Positions 50,185-58,466 of a stretch of 64,000 bases of DNA are shown piece by piece. Where the stretch lies: contig NZ_AP017560.1 of assembly GCF_003967015.1 (NCBI RefSeq), positions 682,001 through 746,000 on the forward strand. Direction: 5' to 3'. A program made the translations under genes and the position numbers. A model generated the notes under the pieces. It was not told the DNA's origin. It searched no databases and saw only the letters and a list, made by a program, of their open reading frames with translations. The first letter of the stretch is position 1. Every line of letters begins with the position of its first letter. Origin of the DNA: Pseudanabaena sp. ABRG5-3 (GTDB taxonomy: Bacteria > Cyanobacteriota > Cyanobacteriia > Pseudanabaenales > Pseudanabaenaceae).

Positions 50185-51475
50185 GATCGCTTTCTAGGTC
50201 GAAAACTACTTTTTGCCAATACCAAACTTCAGGCATGTTTGGGTTTTCTTGTTTAGCAATATCGATTAGACGTTGCGCGATCGCCATATTGCCACCTACT
50301 AGACCAAGTAAACGCTGTTGCAATTCCAGACTAGGCATCTGCATTAAATCAACTGTTGCTGACGATTTATCCTGTTGCCGCTTAGTTTCCTTATCTTGTT
50401 TTTCAAGTTCCGATTGCCAAAGATTAATGCGATCTAGGGCATAGCGATAACGATCCATGATCGATTGGTTAAACCAAATATTGGCAGCTTGTTGATAATC
50501 AGCGATCGCCCCTTTAAGATCACCAAAGTCATATCTTGCTTCAGCGCGATCGCAATATAGTTGCGGACTTTGATTGTTGAGAGCTAGCGATCGCGAAAAA
50601 TCTTCAATTGCTGTGCGATAGTCCTTAAGCTTTAGATAGGCTCTAGCGCGATTTATATAAATTTCACTATTGCTGGGATATTCGCGTAGTAACTCATTAA
50701 AATCAGCGATCGCCCCCTGAGCATCACCAATTTCTGCCCGAATTTTGCCGCGACCGATGCGGACTTCAGGATTTTGCGGTTCTAAAAATAGTGCTTGATT
50801 GAGGTCTTTGAGCGCACTTTGGGGATCGCCTAATTTACCCAAAACTAAACCACGCAGACAGAAGGCTTTGACATTTTTAGGCTCGATTTGTAGTAGCCAA
50901 TTGAGATCGATTAAGGCATTTGTATAATCACTCTTATCAATTTTTTGCTGGATATTCGCAAAAATATCTTCCGTTGATGGTGGCAACAGAGCTTCTAGCG
51001 GTTTATAGCTTTCGATGCAACGACGACAATTTTCCTCATCACGAAGTTCTAAAAATAGGCTAGCGGCTTTTTTATAAGTAGCGATCGCCTTTTCGATTTG
51101 ATTTTGTTGCTTATAGGTTAAGCCTAATAATTGATGGGCTGTAGGTGATTTAGGGTTAATTTCGAGAGCTTTGGCAATATCAGCTTGGGCGGCGGTGAGA
51201 TCAGCCTTCGCTAGCTGCGTTATGCTCCGTGCGATATAAACATCAACTGCATCAGGTTTGAGACTCAGGGCTTGATTATAGTCAGCGATCGCCCCTTGAT
51301 GATCACCTAAGTCAAAGAGAATCAATCCACGCTGGTAATATGCTTCTACGCTTTCAGGATTAGCCGCGATCGCATTGCTAAAAGCTTGAATTGCACCATA
51401 GCGATCGCCTGACTTCGCTTTTGCCAAACCCTGTTGATAGAAATCTGGATCAGGGAACGAATTAACTAGAGTCAT
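50177..51475 (-). CDS. TPR-repeat protein
   Basis: 432 aa from ATG 51475 (an ATG 33 bases upstream is also in frame). At least nine tetratricopeptide repeats: DFYQQGLAKAKSGDRYGAIQ, EAYYQRGLILFDLGDHQGAI, VYIARSITQLAKADLTAAQA and so on, with the typical 34-residue spacing and the AI-DF-Q/N-AL pattern. Helical scaffold for protein interaction; cytosolic, no signal peptide. The last 80 residues (DLMQMPSLELQQRLLGLVGG) are a non-TPR helical tail. Partner unknown; single gene. Confidence 0.88.
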   Translation of the reverse strand: MTLVNSFPDPDFYQQGLAKAKSGDRYGAIQAFSNAIAANPESVEAYYQRGLILFDLGDHQGAIADYNQALSLKPDAVDVYIARSITQLAKADLTAAQADIAKALEINPKSPTAHQLLGLTYKQQNQIEKAIATYKKAASLFLELRDEENCRRCIESYKPLEALLPPSTEDIFANIQQKIDKSDYTNALIDLNWLLQIEPKNVKAFCLRGLVLGKLGDPQSALKDLNQALFLEPQNPEVRIGRGKIRAEIGDAQGAIADFNELLREYPSNSEIYINRARAYLKLKDYRTAIEDFSRSLALNNQSPQLYCDRAEARYDFGDLKGAIADYQQAANIWFNQSIMDRYRYALDRINLWQSELEKQDKETKRQQDKSSATVDLMQMPSLELQQRLLGLVGGNMAIAQRLIDIAKQENPNMPEVWYWQKVVFDLESDQK

Positions 51476-51616
51476 GGGCTTTGGTCTTTTATCTTTGTTG
51501 CGAATCATTACGGCAGCGCTTTACAGCTTTGATCTATTCATCTGTAAGAGTGGCAATCGCACTAGTATTATAGTTAAAACTATACTTTTGCAGTGAACCA
51601 CTCAGGAGTTGTCGCC

Positions 51617-51913
51617 ATGCCCAAAAAGTCTAAAGATATCAAACATCAGATCGAGAAAACCCTACATACTGTCGCTGATGTTGCGCAAGAGCAGTACCAA
51701 AAAAATATCAAAAAAGCTCACAAGACTGTTGATAAGCAGGTTGACGTGGTTCGCGATCGTCTCGAAGAATTTGACAGTTGGGCAGTAGAGTCAGTCAATG
51801 AAGCTCTAGAGAATGTGGAAAAAAATCTAGAAAAACAGGTTTCTAAAACCGTCAGCCGCATTCAGAAAGCAGCCCAAAAAGTTGCAAAATCAGCATTAGA
51901 TAAGCTGAAATAA
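51617..51913 (+). CDS. Small coiled-coil, lysine-rich protein
   Basis: 98 aa from ATG 51617, with AGGAG 10 bases upstream; a GTG at 51593 is in frame but less likely. Almost entirely helical, rich in Lys, Glu, Val and Ala in an amphipathic 11/7-residue pattern (VADVAQEQYQKNIKKAHKTV, EALENVEKNLEKQVSKTVSR). This resembles apolipoprotein/LEA-like or phasin-like small proteins of cyanobacteria. Function not known. Single gene, divergent from the TPR gene. Confidence 0.7.
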   Translation: MPKKSKDIKHQIEKTLHTVADVAQEQYQKNIKKAHKTVDKQVDVVRDRLEEFDSWAVESVNEALENVEKNLEKQVSKTVSRIQKAAQKVAKSALDKLK

Positions 51914-52009
51914 TTTAAACAGGAATTTTAAATCCTGTCCTTGTCTTCTGGAAATACACCTTCTAACTCCTCTCTACATCGAGATTTTGAAAATCACCTG
52001 CTTTTAACT

Positions 52010-52101
52010 TTGCGATCGCCTCTTCTAACCACAAATTGAGATTGCGATCGTACAGTATTGCGATCGTACGGTGTTGTTTTTTGCTTGATAGTCTGTGTCA
52101 T
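52010..52101 (-). pseudogene. DUF29 5' stub, antisense copy
   Basis: On the minus strand, ATG at 52101 then MTQTIKQKTTPYDRN and, after a short duplication containing GTACGATCGCAATA that shifts the frame, the bases for NLWLEEAI. Same family as the stubs at 20996, 21986 and 22873, some 30 kb away. Confidence 0.7.
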
Positions 52102-52126
52102 AGGGTTTAGTTAGGGAGTATTTAAA

Positions 52127-52246
52127 GTGCAACTTACTTCTCAAACTCTTCTTGCCGATCTCGTGGAACTGCGATTTCTGCTACTCCGAATTCGACCATC
52201 TTCTTTTCCTTGGATTGTTTATGCGGTTGTCCTATGGGTTTTGTGA
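52127..52246 (+). CDS. Possible 39-aa membrane peptide
   Basis: GTG start, AGGGAG 10 bases upstream, product SQTLLADLVELRFLLLRIRP then SSFPWIVYAVVLWVL, one possible TM helix. No homology known to me. It may be a small protein, or leftover 3' sequence next to the DUF29 stub. Low confidence. Confidence 0.3.
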   Translation: MQLTSQTLLADLVELRFLLLRIRPSSFPWIVYAVVLWVL

Positions 52247-52327
52247 ATCTGAGTGACGGTAGCTATCAAAGTGCAGGATAATAATTTCTTTATTGATTTT
52301 TATTTCAATCGCAAAAGATATCAAACC

Positions 52328-53803
52328 ATGGATAACCAAGTGGATATAGCAGAGCTAGACTTAGAACCCAAACCGCCGAAACTGCCACTGATTCAGATGT
52401 TTCGGATCGGTCTATTTCAGATGGGTTTAGGGATCATGTCTCTACTGATTGCAGGACTACTCAATCGTTTGATGATTAATGAACTGACGATTCCTGCTAC
52501 TCTCGCCGCAGGCTTTATTGCTATGCCTCTGTTTGTCTCACCCACCCGTGTTTGGTTTGGACAGACCTCCGATGCTAAGACTATATTTGGAACCCATCGC
52601 TCAGGCTATGTTTGGATTGGTGCGGTGGTGTTTGCGATAATTGCCTTTCTAACGACACAGGTGATGTGGCAATTAGGGCGCAGTATCCACGAAATTGGCT
52701 GGAATGGTGTTACCTATGGATGGGTAGTCGCTTTAGGAGCCATGTTTGCCTTCTATGGAATGGCAGTTAGTTTTAGTTCTACTCCCTTTGCGGCTCTGTT
52801 GGTAGATATATCCGACGAAGAGGAGCGCTCGAAATTAGTGGGGATCGTTTGGTCAATGTTGATGGTGGGGATCGTGATTGGCGCGATCGTGGTTTCTAAG
52901 CTGTTGCAATGTTCAGAAGCTCCACCCAGTAATATTTCCATTTATGCCGATGGCGATCGCTTAGCACAATTACAAAAAACGATTAATTTCGTATTCATGG
53001 CTATTCCTACAGTGGTAATTGGTTTAGCATTCTTCGCTACCTATGGCATTGAGCAGAAATATTCCCGTTATAAATTGCGGGTTGCTGAAAATCATATTCT
53101 CAATGGAACCACTGCTACTGAAGATAAACTGAGTCTAGGTAAAGCTTTACGGGTATTGACGGCAAGTAAACAAACTGGTTTATTCTTCTCATTCTTGCTG
53201 ATGATGACCATCGGTATTTTTATGCAAGATGCCATTATGGAACCCTTTGGTGGGGCTGTATTCGGAATGAGTATTTGTAAAACGACACAGCTTAATGCCG
53301 CTTTTGGAACAGGTACTTTAATTGGACTAAGTTCTTCTGGATTCCTAATTGTGCCGCGTCTTGGCAAGCAAAATTCTACAAAACTAGGTTGTTACTTAGT
53401 TGCTGGTAGTTGCGCCTTGTTATTAGTTGCAGGATTCACCCAAAAAATTCCAGTTTTACAAGCTGCGTTAACTCTATTCGGATTTGCCTCTGGGATTACC
53501 ACTTCGGGTGCTTTGAGCTTAATGCTTGACCTCACGGCGGCAGAAACGGCAGGAACCTTTATCGGTGCTTGGGGATTGTCTCAGGCGATCGCTAGAGGGC
53601 TTGCTACGCTATCAGGCGGTATCGTACTGGATATTGGCAAAAAAATCTTCAGTACCCAAATCTTTGCCTATAGTTTTGTATTTGTTTGCGAAGCGTTAGT
53701 AATGATTATTGCTGTAGTTCTATTAAATCGGGTAAATATACAGGAATTCCGCACCGATGCTAAACAGGCGATCGCGACAGTATTCTCCAACGAGATCGAT
53801 TAA
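52328..53803 (+). CDS. BCD/PucC-family (chlorophyll transporter-like) MFS protein
   Basis: 491 aa from ATG 52328, twelve TM helices. PucC/LhaA-type members of the major facilitator superfamily assist assembly of light-harvesting complexes and may carry (bacterio)chlorophyll. Signature: LFQMGLGIMSLLIAGLLNRL near residue 30, PATLAAGFIAMPLFVSPTRVWF (part) near 55, FGTHRSGYVWIGAVV, and a loop LLVDISDEEERSKLVGIVWSM typical of the family (quoted in part: DEEERSKLVGI). C-terminal half LMLDLTAAETAGTFIGAWGL. Inner or thylakoid membrane. A miniature element abuts its stop codon. Confidence 0.88.
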   Translation: MDNQVDIAELDLEPKPPKLPLIQMFRIGLFQMGLGIMSLLIAGLLNRLMINELTIPATLAAGFIAMPLFVSPTRVWFGQTSDAKTIFGTHRSGYVWIGAVVFAIIAFLTTQVMWQLGRSIHEIGWNGVTYGWVVALGAMFAFYGMAVSFSSTPFAALLVDISDEEERSKLVGIVWSMLMVGIVIGAIVVSKLLQCSEAPPSNISIYADGDRLAQLQKTINFVFMAIPTVVIGLAFFATYGIEQKYSRYKLRVAENHILNGTTATEDKLSLGKALRVLTASKQTGLFFSFLLMMTIGIFMQDAIMEPFGGAVFGMSICKTTQLNAAFGTGTLIGLSSSGFLIVPRLGKQNSTKLGCYLVAGSCALLLVAGFTQKIPVLQAALTLFGFASGITTSGALSLMLDLTAAETAGTFIGAWGLSQAIARGLATLSGGIVLDIGKKIFSTQIFAYSFVFVCEALVMIIAVVLLNRVNIQEFRTDAKQAIATVFSNEID

Positions 53804-53894
53804 TATAGCATTCCTAAATCATTTGTAGATTTTTGGGTTTGTGGAAGTGTACCCCTTTGGGGTGCGCTTCCACAAACCTTTTAGGATTGCTATA
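53804..53894. mobile_element. Miniature element C, copy 2 (91 bp)
   Basis: TATAGCATTCCTAAATC at left and, read inward from the right, TATAGCAATCCTAAAAGG. It starts on the base after the stop codon. Centre: stem GGTTTGTGGAAG...CTTCCACAAACC with CCCC/GGGG tip, which also serves as a terminator. Confidence 0.75.
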
Positions 53895-54020
53895 TTTGAG
53901 GCGAAGGTATTGCCCAATGAGATTGGGATCTCCGACTTCTTGTGAATTTGCAGATCATCTTAGATTGCTGATTATGTTACCCTCAAAATTAATTGCGAAT
54001 AAAACTTTGAGGAAAAGCTG

Positions 54021-54515
54021 GTGACACAGGCTTACTTAGAGACACAGGATATTAACGAAACTGAAAATAATTCCCTTGATTCACTTCCCAATCTCTATAA
54101 ATGTGATTTTAATCTCTGGGTTGAGGCAACAGCTCAGCTATTGCGTGAGGGCAGATTAACGGATCTAGATGTGGTGAATTTAATCGAAGAAGTGGAATCG
54201 ATGGGAAATAGTGACAAACACGCTTTAAGTAGTGATTTAGTCGTGGTTCTACTACATTTGCTGAAATGGCAATATCAACCGAATAAACGCACAAGAAGTT
54301 GGGAAAAAAGTATCGCCGAACATCGTCGTTGTATAGATGAACTCTTTGAAGCTAGTCCTAGTTTGAAAAGATATTATTTGCAAATATTTGATAAATGCTA
54401 TCGAAATGCAAGAAAACAAGCCAAAATTGAAACAAGATTGCCTTTAGCTCATTTCCCTGAGGTTTGCCCCTTTACTTCTGAGCAAGTGCTTGACGAAGAC
54501 TTTTTGCCTGAATAG
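54021..54515 (+). CDS. DUF29-family protein, intact
   Basis: 164 aa, GTG start. LYKCDFNLWVEATAQLLREG near residue 26, VVNLIEEVESMGNSDKHAL, LLHLLKWQYQPNKRTRSW and HFPEVCPFTSEQVLDEDFLP at the end cover the whole DUF29 domain. Function unknown; very abundant in cyanobacteria, in many copies per genome and often near toxin-antitoxin genes, as here. This is the only full-length copy in the window and shows what the stubs elsewhere have lost. Confidence 0.88.
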   Translation: MTQAYLETQDINETENNSLDSLPNLYKCDFNLWVEATAQLLREGRLTDLDVVNLIEEVESMGNSDKHALSSDLVVVLLHLLKWQYQPNKRTRSWEKSIAEHRRCIDELFEASPSLKRYYLQIFDKCYRNARKQAKIETRLPLAHFPEVCPFTSEQVLDEDFLPE

Positions 54516-54611
54516 GCGATCGCCCAATATCACTTGTGAAGTCATCAATAGCTTGCCTAAAGTGAAAACAATAAAATATGTCAAAATATTGTCAAATATA
54601 CAAAACAAACT

Positions 54612-54878
54612 ATGATGACTACTAAAGAAAAACTCATCCAAGAAATTGAGCAATCTCCAGAACCTTTTCTAGAAGAGTTTCTGGACTTTATCTTATTTGC
54701 CAAATCTCGTCGCCATCATGAATTTTATAGTGATGTGTCTAAGCCTTATAAACCTATTTGGGAAGTTGCTGCTGAACTTGTCCGTGACATTCCTCCAGAT
54801 GTTTTAGAAAAGTTGCCCAATGATAGTGCAGAAAATCATGATCATTATCTTTATGGTTCGCCAAAGAAAGAATCATGA
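54612..54878 (+). CDS. DUF2281-like antitoxin
   Basis: 88 aa. EKLIQEIEQSPEPFLEEFLD at residues 6-25 followed by FILFAKSRRH is the amphipathic helix pair of DUF2281-type antitoxins; the C-terminus (KPIWEVAAELVRDIPPDVLE, LPNDSAENHDHYLYG) carries a PNDSAENHDHYLYG-type tail seen in many cyanobacterial antitoxins. The last codon overlaps the PIN gene by 4 bp. Confidence 0.85.
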   Translation: MMTTKEKLIQEIEQSPEPFLEEFLDFILFAKSRRHHEFYSDVSKPYKPIWEVAAELVRDIPPDVLEKLPNDSAENHDHYLYGSPKKES

Positions 54879-55282
54879 GAGTTATTCTTGCAGATACTTT
54901 TTACTGGATTGCTTTGCTAAATCCTAAAGATAAATGGCATCTATCGGCGCTGGCTTATGGACGCAAGCAACCAAATATTCGTCTTATAGTCACTGACGGT
55001 ATTGTAGATGAGGTCTTAAACTATTTTGCTGAAGAAGGGACTTTTCTGCGAAATAATGCTCTAAATTTATGCCAGAGTATGAAGCTCGATCGCAATATTG
55101 AGATTGTTGCTTATACGCCTGAATTGCGGCGTTTGGGAATGGATTTGTACCAAAATAGACCTGACAAGGGTTACAGTATGACTGACTGCATTTCAATGGT
55201 CGTCATGCGCGAAATGAATATTACTGATGTATTGACTGCCGATCGCCACTTTCAGCAAGAGGGATTTACTATTCTTTTCTAG
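54875..55282 (+). CDS. PIN-domain toxin
   Basis: 135 aa. VILADTFYWIALL (Asp 6), TDGIVDEVLNYF (Asp/Glu near 45), RPDKGYSMTDCISMVVM (Asp near 104) and VLTADRHFQQEGFTIL (Asp near 122) give the four acidic positions of a PIN RNase. Coupled to its antitoxin gene by the ATGA overlap. Different from the PIN toxin at 8417; this one belongs to the group whose end reads DRHFQQEGF. Confidence 0.9.
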   Translation: MRVILADTFYWIALLNPKDKWHLSALAYGRKQPNIRLIVTDGIVDEVLNYFAEEGTFLRNNALNLCQSMKLDRNIEIVAYTPELRRLGMDLYQNRPDKGYSMTDCISMVVMREMNITDVLTADRHFQQEGFTILF

Positions 55283-55359
55283 CGATCGCCTATCAACACA
55301 TCTACAATGCGATCGCTACATCTTTACTTTTTCCATAATTTAGTTTTTATCCAATGAAA

Positions 55360-56055
55360 CTATTCTCTTAGACCTTGAGAATCGCGATTGATTTCGGCAA
55401 TTTTTTGATTGGCATAATCGACCATTACTTCGTAATCAATTTCCCTGCCTAGTTCCGCAGCCCGAACGAGAGAATCTATTGCTTCAGTTTTTTGTCCTAG
55501 TTTGAGTTGTAATTCAGAAGTAAATAAAATTAAATTTCGAGCTTGGCTATATTTAGTTCCTATTTCGATATATAGCTGTAAAGCAGCTTGGCTACTTGCT
55601 AAACCAATTACAGGATCTTCTTCTAAAATTGCGATCGCTTGTAAAGTGTTCGCCTCACCCAAACGATCGCCAATCTCGCGGTAAAAGGCAAGCGCCGCTT
55701 CATACCTTTCTAAAGCTTCCGTGCGACGGTCAAGAAATTGCAAGACATCGCCGATCGCTTGTAAAGTGTTCGCCTCACCCAAACGAGCGCCAATCTCGCG
55801 GTAAAAGGCAAGCGCCGCTTCATACCTCTCTAAGGCTTCGGTGCTTCGTTTGAGAAATTGCAAGACATCGCCGATCGCTTGTAATGTGTTCGCCTCTCCC
55901 AACCGATCGCCAATCTCGCGGTAAAAGGCAAGCGCCGCTTCATACCTTTCTAAAGCTTCCGTGCTTCGTTTGAGAAATTGCAAGACATCGCCGATCGCTT
56001 GTAATGTGTTCACCTCTCCCAAACGAGCGCCGATCTCGCGGTAAAACGACACCAC
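55360..56055 (-). pseudogene. TPR protein fragment with exact 40-residue repeats (5' end lost)
   Basis: 231 codons open. Four near-identical TPR units (LGEANTLQAIGDVLQFLKRS, TEALERYEAALAFYREIGDR) and a non-repeat end with EEDPVIGLASSQAALQLYIE and LVRAAELGREID. Going upstream, TPR sequence continues (ALEQYEAVV) but meets TAA at 56077, in the middle of a repeat unit. The likely intact parent was the C-terminal sensor part of the STAND-like system at 56197-58014. Still possibly translated from GTG 56055. Near-identical units suggest ongoing homogenisation. Confidence 0.65.
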
Positions 56056-56080
56056 TGCTTCATACTGCTCTAAAGCTTAT
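55631..56080. repeat. 120-bp tandem repeat, 3.75 copies
   Basis: Units begin at 55631, 55751, 55871 and 55991 (CGATCGCTTGTAA as landmark), exactly 120 bp apart, each coding one 40-residue TPR. Identity between units is above 90% at DNA level. Confidence 0.9.
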
Positions 56081-56196
56081 AAGTCTAAATTCAACATCTA
56101 CAAAAAATCTAAAAACTAGATGGTATTCTGTTGGTTTAAGTGTAAATGCTTTTTTAAGGTTAATACATAAAACGAGGAGTTTGGCTAATCTAAGTG

Positions 56197-56925
56197 TCAG
56201 TCATCCTTCTGCTGGTTTATTAAAACCCCCCCAGCACCAGCAACAGCACTGGTTGCCCCAATGATGACTTTTTCGGTTAAAGCTTTATCTCCAGTTATAC
56301 CTGAATAGATCAAGATTGAGATTAATAAGCCAAATGCCGAGATTATTCCAAAGCGCTGAGTTGCCTTTGCTTGTTTTAGTTGCTTTTTAGTGAATTCTAA
56401 ATATCTAATATTTCGTTCCAGTTCGGCTCGACGGAAATTATTTTGCAAATCATTTACCAAATTTATAAGCTCGTTGACCCCTTGCTCTCTTCTCGTAGAC
56501 ATTAAATGATAAATCCATTCAATCTTAAACTTTTGATTATCGACATTTGGAAAATATTCTGCTGCCTTGTTCTCAAAATATTCTGCTGCTTTGCCCGAAA
56601 GATCTCTAAACCGTTCTAGATTATGTTGCCGTAAGTGCTCTAACATTTGATTGCGAGTCAACTCATGGACATTATGCCCCTGTTCTGGAAATACTTCCAC
56701 ACAAGAAATTAGCTGTAGCTGTTGATAAATCTCATCAGCACGATCCGCCAACTCAGGACACAACGCCGCCAAAATTTCCGAATCAAACCAATGGGGAACT
56801 GCCACCGCCCACAAAGCAGCCCTTACATCCTCTGGCAACGATTCTAAAAGACTCTCAGTCGCTATCCAACTGCGTTCTTCATCAGTCTGCGCCGCCATTA
56901 GTCTTTGCAAGAGGTCACTATTCAT
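56197..56925 (-). CDS. Helical protein with two C-terminal TM segments, part of a split STAND-like system
   Basis: 242 aa. Residues 1-115 look like the winged-helix/helical part that follows the NTPase domain in STAND proteins (LPEDVRAALWAVAVPHWFDS, QLISCVEVFPEQGHNVHELT). The 115-190 stretch is helical (YLEFTKKQLKQAKATQRFG), and two TM helices lie at about 185-203 (IISAFGLLISILIYSGI) and 215-232 (VIIGATSAVAGAGGVLI). Start overlaps the NTPase gene by 8 bp. The TM pair could be a membrane-acting effector. No known family. Confidence 0.65.
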   Translation of the reverse strand: MNSDLLQRLMAAQTDEERSWIATESLLESLPEDVRAALWAVAVPHWFDSEILAALCPELADRADEIYQQLQLISCVEVFPEQGHNVHELTRNQMLEHLRQHNLERFRDLSGKAAEYFENKAAEYFPNVDNQKFKIEWIYHLMSTRREQGVNELINLVNDLQNNFRRAELERNIRYLEFTKKQLKQAKATQRFGIISAFGLLISILIYSGITGDKALTEKVIIGATSAVAGAGGVLINQQKDD

Positions 56926-57691
56926 TCTCTCTACCTCTTGCTAGACTTTCTAACGCTTGTAAAATCTGCGATGGTTGCCCATTAAGATACCGTACAAATA
57001 ACTCAATTGATTCTTTCCCAAAACCCCATTTCTGTTCTTTAGAAAAAGAGTACCAAGCATCAGCATCATCAATTTTATATAAAGAATGCATAGCAGCTAT
57101 ATCTGCCCATTCAATTTTTAGCTCTGGAACGGACTGCCCCGCTATCACCACCCGAATATTTTTTGCATCCGCAATCTCTGCCAAAAAGCCACCCCCAATC
57201 CAAACTGCTAATGTGGTAGGAGCATCATTAAATGAATCTAAGATAATCACAATCGGCTTCTTAATAGCTTGCAAATCTTGAAAAAAGGCTCTTTGCAACT
57301 TGCTTAACCGCAAATTACGAATATCGTCACTCTCAGCATTCAAAACCAACTGAATTTTATTGCCTGTCCCTTCAATATGATTACCTGAAACCTCAACACC
57401 AGCACTAAGAACGCTACTTAGTTCCCCATCAAACCTTGTGAAATTATCTTCACCCAAACGACTCTGTAACTTAGAAAAAATATAAGCAATACCTGTTTGA
57501 GCCGATTTGAGATCGATTTTTACCAATATCGCCGCCTCAGCATGAACAGGACAAAGAGACGCAAACTCTGTCAACAGACTTGTTTTGCCCATACCCGAAG
57601 CCGCCTGAATCAACAAAATGCGCTGGGCTATCTCACCCCGCAACATTTTCTTAAAAAACTCAACCTCCCTAGTCCGATTCGCCAGCCTCAT
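56918..57691 (-). CDS. STAND-like P-loop NTPase
   Basis: 257 aa. Walker A AASGMGKTSLL near residue 32, Walker B PIVIILDSFNDAP near 147, and a sensor-type region IRVVIAGQSVPEL near 182, which resembles NACHT/NB-ARC modules. Residues about 90-115 (GVEVSGNHIEGTGNKIQLVL) are an unusual Gly/Asn-rich insert, similar in style to a segment of the next gene upstream. It lacks the sensor repeats normally fused to it; those may be the TPR fragment downstream. Start overlaps the 57688 gene by 4 bp. Confidence 0.75.
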   Translation of the reverse strand: MRLANRTREVEFFKKMLRGEIAQRILLIQAASGMGKTSLLTEFASLCPVHAEAAILVKIDLKSAQTGIAYIFSKLQSRLGEDNFTRFDGELSSVLSAGVEVSGNHIEGTGNKIQLVLNAESDDIRNLRLSKLQRAFFQDLQAIKKPIVIILDSFNDAPTTLAVWIGGGFLAEIADAKNIRVVIAGQSVPELKIEWADIAAMHSLYKIDDADAWYSFSKEQKWGFGKESIELFVRYLNGQPSQILQALESLARGRENE

Positions 57692-58014
57692 GCCTTATCC
57701 TCGCGATCATCGCCTTCCTCAACGATAAACTCCTGCTCCTCGCCTTTCATTACCGTATCTTCGACCCTCGCATCATTCTTAGCAACCCGCATTTTTTGCT
57801 TTTTACCAATCATCTTTGTCCCTTTAACCACAGTCCCAGCCTGTCGCCCTTCTCGCGCCCCTCTAATTTCCGCATTTCCCTCAATCTCAGAGTCCCCATG
57901 CTTAGCCCTGAAACCACCTTGAAAAAAGCTAATCCCAAACCGAAACATTACAAACAAAATGATCAATGCGACAACTACAGCGATCGCGATTATGTAAGCT
58001 GACTCCATATTCAC
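57688..58014 (-). CDS. Small single-pass membrane protein of the STAND-like cluster
   Basis: 108 aa. One TM helix at residues 6-27 (YIIAIAVVVALIILFVMFRF), then a charged cytoplasmic tail with Gly/Asn-type short repeats (GDSEIEGNAEIRGAREGRQA, VVKGTKMIGKKQKMRV). Not recognised. It starts the operon 58014-56197 with overlaps at each junction, so it is probably a functional partner, perhaps anchoring the NTPase through the similar Gly/Asn-rich segments; that idea is inference only. Confidence 0.65.
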   Translation of the reverse strand: MNMESAYIIAIAVVVALIILFVMFRFGISFFQGGFRAKHGDSEIEGNAEIRGAREGRQAGTVVKGTKMIGKKQKMRVAKNDARVEDTVMKGEEQEFIVEEGDDREDKA

Positions 58015-58091
58015 ACCTCAAACTCTAACCCGATTTTCTCATGATTAGAGCTAAAAGCGATCGCAAAAAACCTCAAACTAAAGGCTAAGGA

Positions 58092-58355
58092 TTACTCACT
58101 CTCCCATGATTCCCCATGAATCTCTCTCATACAGATCTGCACACCACTCTCCAAATCTAAAAGCGCATCATCCATCGAATCATATTCATCCTCACCTTCC
58201 CAAAATATTCCACCCTGCTCATAAGCACGAACAAACGCACTGGTATAACCATTATCTCTCCAGCCAATTTCGATAATTCCATTCTCTCTATTCACCCAAC
58301 GAGATATATTGGGATATCTATCTTCAAAAGATTTAGGCAAAGACTTCTTAGGCAT
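58092..58355 (-). CDS. Small acidic hypothetical protein
   Basis: 87 aa: MPKKSLPKSFEDRYPNISRW at the start, then ENGIIEIGWRDNGYTSAFVR, and an acidic helical end (DSMDDALLDLESGVQICMRE). No family recognised; it looks like a compact alpha/beta protein such as found with cyanobacterial restriction or toxin genes. 77 bp upstream of the STAND-like operon on the same strand, so it may be co-transcribed. Confidence 0.6.
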   Translation of the reverse strand: MPKKSLPKSFEDRYPNISRWVNRENGIIEIGWRDNGYTSAFVRAYEQGGIFWEGEDEYDSMDDALLDLESGVQICMREIHGESWESE

Positions 58356-58466
58356 AGATGGATGATTATGTTAAGGCTCAAATTATAGGCAAATTATAGG
58401 CTTAAAAAGCGATCACATGATGACCATGAGAAGTAACGCGATATAATAGTCTCTGCTCAGCTTTAC

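Noticed and set aside
55631-56080. 120-bp tandem repeats considered as CRISPR or intergenic repeat
   Set aside because: They are in frame, code 40-residue TPR units, and are contiguous without spacers.
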